The notes beneath the pieces are model-generated. The model saw nothing but the letters and a program-made list of their open reading frames with translations. It was not told where the DNA came from and made no database searches. The translations under genes were made by a program, and so were the position numbers. A stretch of DNA of 64,000 nt from Pratylenchus scribneri. Lineage: Eukaryota; Nematoda; Chromadorea; Rhabditida; Pratylenchidae. This document shows positions 1-8,647 of this stretch, one piece after another; position 1 is the first letter of the stretch, and every line of letters begins with the position of its first letter. The stretch spans positions 248,001 through 312,000 of the forward strand of contig JAQSEB010000145.1 in the NCBI GenBank assembly GCA_030063045.1, in the 5' to 3' direction.

Positions 1-235
1 TTACTTTTTATTTTATTTTTCGATACTTTTCAATTATGCGCCACCTCACCCAAAATTTGAAATTCGCGTTCTTTGGCTAATTTTGGGTGCTGTTGACGAA
101 TCTGAACTTCATACAATTGCCTTCCTCTAAATTCAATTTGCTCTTTTTAATTTTTCAATCTTTTTCGATCCTTTTCTTATTTACATTTTTATCAAATAAA
201 TATAAAAATTTACAAATTAATTTAAAAAAATTTGG

Positions 236-570
236 TTCGATCGTTCGCTTCATCGGAATGCAAAGCACTTTTTTATCGGCTGCGGTGTCAATGACTTCGA
301 GTTGCCTATTTGGGGTTCGCTTTTTCAACACTGCGATCAACTTGGAGAGTTGGGGAGGGATGAGGATTCTCTCCAAGTACCCCGTCCGCTTTTTTTGGGG
401 ACATCCTTTCAATTTGAAGGGCACAGTGGAACAAGCCCACGGCCAATCAAGAGGGGACCGGACACTGGCAACTCCTTTGGGCCGCCCGTGCAGCACATTT
501 CTCTGCCGAAGGGCACACCGGCCAAACGATCGAACGCACTGTGAGGGAGAATTGGAAGGCGATTATATAG
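236..570 (+). CDS. Unknown protein, terminal coding block, frameshifted (copy 1)
   Basis: I do not recognise this protein. The block stands out from its surroundings by higher GC and codon-like third positions. From 236 one frame reads FDRSLHRNAKHFFIGCGVND and continues to FQFEG near 420. From 421 the next frame reads AQWNKPTANQEG, then GHWQLLWAARAAHFSAEG, and ends at TAG 568-570. The two halves would join if the GGG at 419-421 had one more G. No start codon or convincing AG acceptor was found upstream, so the 5' end is unknown. The other frames and the opposite strand are also open here, so coding status is uncertain. The same change is present in copy 2. Confidence 0.35.
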
Positions 571-1376
571 AAAGAACTATTGGAAGGGAAAATAATTTTA
601 TGGGAAGCAGGTGAGGGGTGGGAATAGGCAATGAGAAAAGAGTGCAAATCCTTCTTTCTCTATGTTTTCTTTATTCTCTCAAAAATGCCTTCTATTTCTT
701 CATTTTTCTCTAATTAAAAATTTTGAATCAATCAGAGAATTAATTTTTAATTATAAATAAATCAAACGATAATGTATTTTATTAATCAAAAATTATAAAT
801 AAGTGAAAATAGATTTTTAAAACAAAATTTTTGATTGAAATTTAAAGTCAAAGTCATTCTGTTAAATAAAGATAATGATAACCAAGAATTGAAAAATTGT
901 TGATTGATCGATATTCAGAAATATTCTCAAATTGTAAATGCTGCCATCATTCTTCATTCATTTTATTTAGCTTCAGCAAAATCAATAAAAAAGTAAAATA
1001 GTCATTATAGAATTTTATATAGAAAAATTCAATAAAAGGTGAATAAAAGGATATTGTATTTTTATAAAATTGAATTAAATGTCAAGAAAGGAGACATCAG
1101 CTGCTGTTTATTTTTATGGAATTTAAAGAAAAATTTCAACATAAAATGAGCTTGAATAAAATGAAAATGTCAAAAAAGGGGAACATAGTTGTGTGAATAA
1201 AATGGATTTTATTCAACAAATAACCAAAACACTTTCATAGGAGAGAAGTTCAGAAAATAGACAAGATTGAATTTGGATGAATGCCCCACAAAAAAAGGAA
1301 ATGTGAATAGAAATAAAAATTAAAATTATTGGTCAATCTTCGTTTTTTGCCTTTCATTTCGTCATCTCACTCAAAA
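571..1376. other. AT-rich non-coding stretch (copy 1)
   Basis: No coding exon, RNA gene or transposon end was seen here. It lies between two convergent gene ends: the unknown + strand block and the truncated SPRY tail on the - strand. It probably holds their 3' flanks. The same sequence recurs at 7842-8647. Confidence 0.6.
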
Positions 1377-1444
1377 TCAGAGGACAAGACCAAATTCCTT
1401 GAATTGCCATTCATCTTTGCCAAAATTCAAACGAATTGAATTGC
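1377..1444 (-). pseudogene. Truncated 3' end of SPRY-domain gene
   Basis: On the - strand this fragment encodes only the last residues of the SPRY protein found complete at 8648-10853, from about SIRLNFGKDEWQFKEF to the TGA stop (tca at 1377-1379 on +). Upstream coding sequence is absent, because the duplicated segment ends at 1444 in mid-exon and unrelated DNA follows. It is a gene relic carried along by the duplication and has no promoter or remaining exons. Confidence 0.85.
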
Positions 1445-1751
1445 TAAATTGGTATAAGTTTTGAAGTGTATAAAATCGGTTTCTGGTTTATTAGAAGTCA
1501 AAAACTAATAATTTCAGGTAAAAAAATAATTTATCAAAAAAGGGCACATTTGACTTTAAATAAACAGTTAACTATTTAAATCTCCTCGCATTAAAATTAA
1601 GAGAAAATTATGCTAAAATTAAAAAAAAAAGTGGGGGGCTAGCTTCAACCCGAATTATCCCCTCATAAGTGCCTATTTTTCATTTATAAATTAGAATAGT
1701 TTCACATTTTATATCATTTTTCTAGAGAATGAGTATGAGGAAACTCGGCTT
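1445..1751. other. 5' flank of the F-box gene
   Basis: This AT-rich sequence precedes the F-box start. A block at about 1474-1498 (ATCGGTTTCTGGTTTATTAG) recurs in diverged form at 2193-2217 in intron 1 of the F-box gene, so it is a dispersed repeat. TTTTTCTAG at 1717-1725 looks like a splice acceptor (cis or trans) just before the first coding exon. No promoter motif could be supported. Confidence 0.45.
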
Positions 1752-4700
1752 ATGATGCTTCCAAATGAATTGCTGAAGAAAATCTTCCTCAATCTCGACC
1801 ACGACTCGCTGCAAAATTTGCTGCCCCAGTGCCATCGCCTTGCTTCTTTGTCTCGACCATTGCTTTGGGCCAAACGAGAGCAGGTTATTTATGTGATATA
1901 ATTTCAATTAGGAGAAATAAGCGTAAAATAACAGGGCATTATATTGTTATTTTCATGAAAAAAAAACATTTTACAAAGCTTAAACCAATTTACAAATCTC
2001 ATCGAGCCGCGTCGATTGGTATATAATTTATCACGGTTTGGCACAAAATTAAATAGTTTAAACAAAAAACTGGAAAAATTGTTTAAACGGTTCAATACCC
2101 TTTAATTTTGGCCAAACCCCTGACAAATTATATACCAATCGATGCGTCTTGATGAGATCTATAAAATTGTTATAAGGTTTGTAGGGTCAAATATCGGTTT
2201 CGGATTTATTAGAAGTGCAAAAAAAAATGTTTTTTTTTCGTGCAAAAAAACTATTTCTCTTTTTTTAAACCTGGAATAAATAATTAAAAACATCGCGGAG
2301 AACGAAGATATAATTTTGAATTCATCTTATGATCAAATTTTGTTTTTTCGGCCAATAAATTTATTCTAGGTCAATTTTTACTCAAAATAAAAAAATTATG
2401 ATTTTTTCGATCCCGATTTTCGGTCATTTTTGGGAACAAAATGTCGATTTTATATTTAAAATTTTTGACCCATCAAATTTTCGATTTCATTAAATGTTTT
2501 TTCCTTCCGAAATTTCGATAATTTTTTTTGAGACATCGAACCAATTTCTGTTTCCACACTTCCTCAGATAATTGCCGTCATGGCACCACATGTTTACGAG
2601 TGCAAGCGTCTGATTGGACAGGCGGATAAATACCTGAAACGAGTGCTTCGTACCAACGAGGATTTGTCCAGCCAAGCACACAATTTGCCAATTCAGCGTT
2701 CGTCATCATCATCAACAATGACCACAGTCGACGATATGGTGGAAAATTATGATGAAAATGGAGAGAGAAAGGTGCAACAGAAGAATTGGCTGGCCATGCT
2801 GCAGGGCATGTACAACAATGATAATGGTAAAAAATGGGCGGTAGAACACATGCCTAACGGGAATGGATTCGATTTTTTTTCGTTTCGATATCGATTTTTG
2901 GTCATTTTTTGGGATCGAAATGTCTTTTTTCGATTTCGAAATTTTTTGAACCTCCGAAATTTCCTTTTCGGATTTTTAGAAATTTTTTTTAACCCTATTT
3001 CGATTTCGAAAATTTCGATAAAAAATCGAAAGAAAATCTAAAATATAAATGAATTTGTAACCCTCTCAAAAATTTGTGGAATGGTCACTTTTTCATTACA
3101 ATTTTTAATTTTGAACTCATCTTATGATGATAAATTTGCATTTTTTTGGCCAATAAATATACCTATTCAAGTTCAATTTTTAGTTTTTACTAAAAAATAA
3201 AATTTCTAAAAATTATTTAATTTTTTTTTCGATTTCGGAAATTTTTTGACCCTCTCAAAAATTTCTTTTCGCTTTGGAAAAATTTTTTGACTACTCGATT
3301 TTCGACATCGAACCCATACCTAATGCTTAAAAATTTTGTAATTTTGCCAGAAATTTTTTTGATACAATTTGACTATTTAGTCTAAAAACATTCCGGGATT
3401 TTTCGAATTAAGATTTTTTAACCCCTTAAAAATGTTAAAATTTAAAATAATGCTATATAAATTTTTTTCCAGACTATTTCGAATGGGAGGAACGGGCCAT
3501 TCAACTTGTAAAAATTGCCTTGAAGCATTGCTACCAATTTGCCGCCTATTATCAAGGGGAAGTGGCCATTGCCTTCAAGGAGATCCAATTTTTGTTCCAC
3601 CAACAATCCTCAATGGAACAATTTCGCAGACGATTCGACTATCTGCTGTTTGAGGTTGGTTGTGCAAATATTTGTTTTTTTTTCGTGAAAACAAAAATTA
3701 GTGATCCTAAATTAATAAATTCCCCCCCCCCCCTCTTTATTTTTCACATACAATTTTTCACCATTTTTGGCATATAGATTAGGGAAGGCCTCGATTCGTT
3801 TATGTCTATTTTCGGTCATTTTTGGAACTGACTGAACGTTCGTTTTTCAATTTCGAAAATTTTTACACCCTCTGAAATTTCGATTTCAAAAAATTTCGAT
3901 AATCGAAAATTAATAAGTGATTTTTAGCAAAAATTTCTTTCAAATATTTAAGGAAAATTCACTTTTCCATTCCCATTTTTCACCTTGAACTCATCTTATG
4001 AGTTATGACCATAAATTTTTTTGACCAATAAATTTATTCGAGTTTAATTTTTTACTCCAAATTAAAAATTTTAAAAATTCATATGAAAAATTTTTTTCGA
4101 TTCGCTGTCGATTTCGGTTTCGGTCATTTTTGGGATCGAAATTTCGTTTTTCAATAATTTTTTGACTCTCCGAAATTTCGATTCAGAAATTTCGATTTTC
4201 AATTTTGATAATTTTTTCAAAAATAGAACCCATCCTTGAAATAGATGACAGAATTTTTTTGAAAAATGGGCAAAATTCAAACACAATTTGCTAAATTATC
4301 TATACTTTTCCCAGGATTTTATGTACAAATACCCGGTACTTTGCAAATACACAAATGTCCAATGGCCAGATGGAATGGCTGAAAAGGACCGGGTGAAGAT
4401 GGCCAAAAATTATGCCGCAAAGCGTTGCTTAAATATGTAAAAAATTTTTTTTCTAGTAAAAATGCAAATTTTGAATAACTTTTCTAATCTCAACCGAAAA
4501 ACAATACAAAATGGTTTTATGAAATTTTTAAGCCAGCAGATAGCTTTAATATGACTTTATAAGATTAAATGTCGGTGTTAGTGGAAAAGTCGGCTTTTTG
4601 TTTCCTCTAATTTTGGGTAATTTAGCCGCCTCTAACTAGAGGCTAAATTGAGCCCTCAAATAAAACTTTAGCGTTAGGGCTAGGTAGAGGGTAAAATATA

Positions 4701-5506
4701 TTTTTCGATAGCCCGCGAAAAATGACTTAAATTGGCCCGCCCATTTGAGTTATGACCAAAAATCTTATGGCCAAAAAATGGCCAAAACTCCAAATTTGTG
4801 ACCATACCCTTAGCCCTAAATATCCCTTGCCCTTACAGTAACCCCTAGGACCAATGCCGCCCCTAACATAATCTTAAACCTAAAAAAGTTTTAATTGAGT
4901 GCTTAATTTAGCCTCTAATTAGAGGCAAAACCACTCCAAATTAGACTAAGATAAAAAAGCTTTTCTCTATAAAACTGCCTACATGGGTTCAGACTTCAGA
5001 TGTTTAAGTCTTTAAGTCTTAAAATAATTTTTAGATGTTTGGACCCCTACAACAATATCCAAACATTTAAAACGAGCCACTGATGATTAGACCGTCTGGG
5101 AAAAAATATCATTGTAATTGTAAGCATTTGACCGCTATTTAGCAATTTTCTGCATGTTGAAAACAATAGCTAAAACTAATTTAACAATCTTAAGCAGACC
5201 ATATATTTTGTTAATTTATATTGGATGAATAGAAAAATTAGAAAGTAATTTAATTGCCTTTAAATGAATCAATTTTACACAAATTTTTTTTTCAGCACCA
5301 CCCAGGGCCGCATGTATGAGATGCGCATTTATGGCCGAGTTGGAAATCCGGTGCCTTCTCCTCCAACTATTCGTCATCGTTATCCCAGACTGAGTCGTCA
5401 TCATCATTATTATTCCTACCATCGATCATATGCTTCAGCTTCATATCATTATCGTGAATTCGCAAACAGCCGTGAACGCCATGAATATTATGGGGATGAA
5501 TGGTGA
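1752..5506 (+). CDS. F-box protein, five exons
   Basis: Proposed exons are 1752-1883, 2568-2826, 3473-3654, 4315-4436 and 5296-5506. All junctions are GT..AG and all phases agree (0, 1, 0, 2), giving about 301 residues. The N-terminus carries an F-box, LPNELLKKIFLNLDHDSLQ and then PLLW at about residues 3-37, the motif by which F-box proteins bind Skp1 in SCF ubiquitin ligases. The middle (for example DYFEWEERAIQLVKIALKHC) looks helical and was not recognised as a substrate-binding domain. The C-terminus after GRVGNPV is rich in His, Tyr and Arg. ATG 1752 is chosen because it precedes the F-box directly. An upstream exon is possible, since an acceptor-like CTAG ends at 1725. Exon 4 would stop at once if unspliced (ATG TAA). 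The GTTATT donor of exon 1 is weak. The substrate is unknown. Confidence 0.65.
1997..2157. repeat. Imperfect inverted repeat (hairpin/MITE-like) in F-box intron 1
   Basis: The left arm starts TCTCATCGAGCCGCGTCGAT and runs to GGTTTGGC at about 2042. The right arm, read as reverse complement from 2157, is TCTCATCAAGACGCATCGAT and so on to GGTTTGGC. The arms are about 46 bp with few mismatches and weaker pairing beyond both ends. The loop is AT-rich. A foldback element or old MITE fits best. No target duplication was identified. Confidence 0.7.
2290..2540 (+). repeat. Intron-shared repeat, copy in intron 1 (B-A)
   Basis: Block B contains TTGAATTCATCTTATGAT, CCAATAAATTTATTCTAGG and TCAATTTTTACTCAAAAT. 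Block A follows with TTTTCGGTCATTTTTGGGA and TTCGATTTC-rich sequence. The same two blocks, in the same orientation, occur in introns 2 and 3 of this gene. Confidence 0.7.
2868..3320 (+). repeat. Intron-shared repeat, copy in intron 2 (A-B-A)
   Basis: Block A (about 2868-3030) has TTTTTGGTCATTTTTTGGGA and CGATTTCGAAATTTTTTGAA. Block B (about 3040-3200) has TTGAACTCATCTTATGATGA and GGCCAATAAATATACC. A second A-like stretch follows to about 3320. The order and orientation match intron 3. Confidence 0.7.
3790..4230 (+). repeat. Intron-shared repeat, copy in intron 3 (A-B-A)
   Basis: Block A (about 3790-3910) has TTTTCGGTCATTTTTGGAAC. Block B (about 3920-4070) has CTTGAACTCATCTTATGAG and GACCAATAAATTTATTCGAG. 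Block A recurs at about 4085-4230 with TTTCGGTCATTTTTGGGATC. The arrangement is the same as in intron 2. Confidence 0.7.
4628..4926. repeat. Foldback element in F-box intron 4
   Basis: The left end GCCTCTAACTAGAGGCTAAA and the reverse complement of the right end, GCCTCTAATTAGAGGCTAAA, match closely, and pairing continues for about 45 bp into AAAACTTT. Each tip is itself a near-palindrome (GCCTCTAA/TTAGAGGC). The inside is richer in CCCTAA-like words. It is probably a non-autonomous foldback transposon. No clear target duplication was seen. Confidence 0.65.
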
Positions 5507-5674
5507 AGGATGGTGTAATTTATTTATGAAAAATGAAGATGTCTCTAAATTTGACCGTTATTTCGTTGATTTTGTTTTAAAAATTCACTTAAAAAACAAT
5601 TTTTTAAATTTTTTTACCATTATATCGATAAATGTATCCACATATTTATTTTTTATTCTTTTTTATTTTTCTTA
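5507..5674 (+). other. 3' flank of the F-box gene
   Basis: Short AT-rich stretch between the F-box stop codon and the mariner-like element. No canonical AATAAA was found here. GATAAA near 5629 could serve as a weak polyadenylation signal. An AATAAA at about 5781 lies inside the transposon. Confidence 0.35.
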
Positions 5675-5676
5675 TA

Positions 5677-6593
5677 CAGGGTGCGCCAAAAGTAATGGGA
5701 CACTTATTTTTTATCATAGCATTATAAAAAATTAAGATATAAGTATGAAAATATAGTCAAAATGTGAGAAAGAGAATAGGGAATAAAATAAAATATTAAC
5801 ATCCATTGTATCGACACCCGACTTATAGCTGGAGGCAAAAATGCTAGTTGAAATTTTTGCTTGAGGGCCGCTGCTCTAGGATTTAATTTTGTCTCATTTC
5901 AGAAGAAGGGATTGGCGGAGCGAAGTCAAATTTTTTCAGGATATAGTAGGGATTCTGGCCTATCAAATAGAACAGAAGAAAAAATTTAAAAAATTCAAAT
6001 CAGTCTAGTGAAGGTTACTTTAGATGAGTGAAAATTGAGATTGCAAAAAATCAAAAATTCAGCAAAAATCCTCCTAATCATAACTTTTTGCTAGATTTTG
6101 CTAAAGCTTTGAAATTTTGGCAGAGTAAAGATGAGTTATAGTGATTAATATTGGGATGGAAAGAAATTAAAAATCTTCTTTGGAAAAAGTGCTACATTTT
6201 TTGGAAAATTTTTTCCTGCGGGCCGCAGGTGGTTACATGGAATAAAAAATCATATCTTAATGTAAAATAAAGTTCAGAATCCCAAATTAATCTAGTTGAT
6301 AGAGAACAGTCTGTTGTACAATATATCAAAAAAGATTGATCCCAGTTAAAACTGTTCAGGAGTTAAGGTGGACTTTATGGATGAGAAAAATAATGAAAAA
6401 ATCATGTTTTTTTACCCCCAGATCGCCTAAATGTCCATATCTTTCTATATAATGATATTATTATTTCTTTTTATATTGAATATTATAGGAAACTGTTTAA
6501 GCTATAAAATGAGTATAAGAACATAAAATATGGTCAACACCAAAAAAAGATATAATGGATTAAAAAGTGTCCCATTACTTATGGCGCACCCTG
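5677..6593. mobile_element. Tc1/mariner-like element, non-autonomous
   Basis: Terminal inverted repeats are CAGGGTGCGCCAAAAGTAAT continuing GGGACACTT on the left, and the reverse complement CAGGGTGCGCCATAAGTAAT continuing GGGACACTT on the right: 29 bp with one mismatch. Both ends are flanked by TA (5675-5676 and 6594-6595), the target duplication made by Tc1/mariner transposases. The 917-bp interior has no open frame long enough for a DDE/D transposase, so it would need one supplied in trans. It inserted about 170 bp after the F-box stop codon and may provide the 3' end of that transcript. Confidence 0.85.
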
Positions 6594-6595
6594 TA

Positions 6596-7271
6596 TTTAG
6601 TATATTATTATCCGGAAATTTTTTAATTGGTCTCGGGCAAATATTTGAATTGGTATTTTACCATGAGGAAATTAATGAAAGAAAACATTTTTTCCTTGGC
6701 TGGAAATTTGATTATGGGTGGCAATGGCAATGGCAATAATATTTTTTTAATTGTGAAGAAAGATGAAGGCAAAATTGTGAGCGAATAATCCCGTTCCAAA
6801 AATTAAGATTGGTTGATGATGAGGAGAGATGTACTTGCTTATGCGTATGCGTACTGGGCGTAAAGCAATCATAGTTGTTGGATATTTGAGAGAATAATGG
6901 ATGGACGAAAAATTGCTATATAAATTCATAGGAATAAGTGAAAGAGGATGAAAAGATAGTGTGCTGAAAATGTGGAGCATTTGTCCTGTTTATTTGGTTG
7001 GGAAGAGTAGGGAAATTGTGGCCTTTTTGTGCCCTTCCAACGCATCTGCAATTTGCCCCAATTCTCCCATTAAATTCCCTCTTTTCATCTTTATCTTCGG
7101 TTTAATTACCCAATTTTGAGGTATTTAACGTTTCCTACCCTCTTTTTGAGTAGTTTGTAATGAAATTTTGGAATTGCATTGCCCATAAATGGGTGATGCT
7201 TAAAAATAACATAATTCAAAATTAATTATCGAATAATTTGATTTTCAACTTTATGAAAACATTATAGTGCC
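6596..7271. other. Intergenic, nothing recognised
   Basis: AT-rich DNA between the mariner-like element and the right copy of the duplication. Short chance open frames exist on both strands but show no domain, signal peptide or splice support. A small GGCAAT triplication lies at about 6719-6736. Confidence 0.5.
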
Positions 7272-7506
7272 TTACTTTTTATTTTATTTTTCGATACTTT
7301 TCAATTATGCGCCACCTCACCCAAAATTTGAAATTCGCGTTCTTTGGCTAATTTTGGGTGCTGTTGACGAATCTGAACTTCATACAATTGCCTTCCTCTA
7401 AATTCAATTTGCTCTTTTTAATTTTTCAATCTTTTTCGATCCTTTTCTTATTTACATTTTTATCAAATAAATATAAAAATTTACAAATTAATTTAAAAAA
7501 ATTTGG

Positions 7507-7841
7507 TTCGATCGTTCGCTTCATCGGAATGCAAAGCACTTTTTTATCGGCTGCGGTGTCAATGACTTCGAGTTGCCTATTTGGGGTTCGCTTTTTCAAC
7601 ACTGCGATCAACTTGGAGAGTTGGGGAGGGATGAGGATTCTCTCCAAGTACCCCGTCCGCTTTTTTTGGGGACATCCTTTCAATTTGAAGGGCACAGTGG
7701 AACAAGCCCACGGCCAATCAAGAGGGGACCGGACACTGGCAACTCCTTTGGGCCGCCCGTGCAGCACATTTCTCTGCCGAAGGGCACACCGGCCAAACGA
7801 TCGAACGCACTGTGAGGGAGAATTGGAAGGCGATTATATAG
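7507..7841 (+). CDS. Unknown protein, terminal coding block, frameshifted (copy 2)
   Basis: Same sequence as 236-570. The block has two adjacent reading frames, split at a GGG run (7690-7692), that together look like one protein end closing at TAG 7839-7841. It converges tail to tail with the SPRY gene on the other strand. An upstream exon would be expected before 7507, but none could be identified in 6596-7506. The family is not recognised. A non-coding RNA or a decayed gene are alternatives. Confidence 0.35.
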
Positions 7842-8647
7842 AAAGAACTATTGGAAGGGAAAATAATTTTATGGGAAGCAGGTGAGGGGTGGGAATAGGC
7901 AATGAGAAAAGAGTGCAAATCCTTCTTTCTCTATGTTTTCTTTATTCTCTCAAAAATGCCTTCTATTTCTTCATTTTTCTCTAATTAAAAATTTTGAATC
8001 AATCAGAGAATTAATTTTTAATTATAAATAAATCAAACGATAATGTATTTTATTAATCAAAAATTATAAATAAGTGAAAATAGATTTTTAAAACAAAATT
8101 TTTGATTGAAATTTAAAGTCAAAGTCATTCTGTTAAATAAAGATAATGATAACCAAGAATTGAAAAATTGTTGATTGATCGATATTCAGAAATATTCTCA
8201 AATTGTAAATGCTGCCATCATTCTTCATTCATTTTATTTAGCTTCAGCAAAATCAATAAAAAAGTAAAATAGTCATTATAGAATTTTATATAGAAAAATT
8301 CAATAAAAGGTGAATAAAAGGATATTGTATTTTTATAAAATTGAATTAAATGTCAAGAAAGGAGACATCAGCTGCTGTTTATTTTTATGGAATTTAAAGA
8401 AAAATTTCAACATAAAATGAGCTTGAATAAAATGAAAATGTCAAAAAAGGGGAACATAGTTGTGTGAATAAAATGGATTTTATTCAACAAATAACCAAAA
8501 CACTTTCATAGGAGAGAAGTTCAGAAAATAGACAAGATTGAATTTGGATGAATGCCCCACAAAAAAAGGAAATGTGAATAGAAATAAAAATTAAAATTAT
8601 TGGTCAATCTTCGTTTTTTGCCTTTCATTTCGTCATCTCACTCAAAA
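7842..8647. other. AT-rich non-coding stretch (copy 2)
   Basis: Space between the two convergent gene ends, identical to 571-1376. No RNA gene, repeat family or coding exon was recognised in it. Confidence 0.6.

Larger units (their letters stand above)
1..1444. repeat. Segmental duplication, copy 1 (derived copy)
   Basis: Positions 1-1444 match 7272-8715 at a constant offset of 7,271 bases, and I saw no mismatch in the lines compared. The left edge cannot be seen because copy 1 begins at the first base of the window. Identity stops sharply after 1444, where copy 1 continues with TAAATTGG and copy 2 with CCAATCTGG. In copy 2 that point lies inside the last coding exon of an otherwise continuous SPRY gene, so copy 1 is the truncated, derived one. 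Complete identity, including AT-rich non-coding sequence, implies either a very recent duplication or an assembly duplication. Confidence 0.95.

Noticed and set aside
155..496. 113-codon - strand open frame over the same GC-rich block (and 7426-7767)
   Set aside because: No domain, no splice support, and the + strand gives a better reading. The overlap is a by-product of few stop codons in the GC-rich block.
87..614. 175-codon + strand open frame (repeated at 7358-7885)
   Set aside because: Its first 50 codons are Phe/Leu/Lys-rich translation of AT-rich DNA. In the GC-rich part the two neighbouring frames (236-420 and 421-570) look more protein-like.
5677..6593. Transposase gene inside the mariner-like element
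   Set aside because: Both strands lack an open frame of useful length, and no DDE/D signature could be found even allowing for short exons.
6747..6980. 77-codon - strand open frame next to the mariner-like element
   Set aside because: No recognisable domain, signal peptide or neighbouring exon. Treated as chance.
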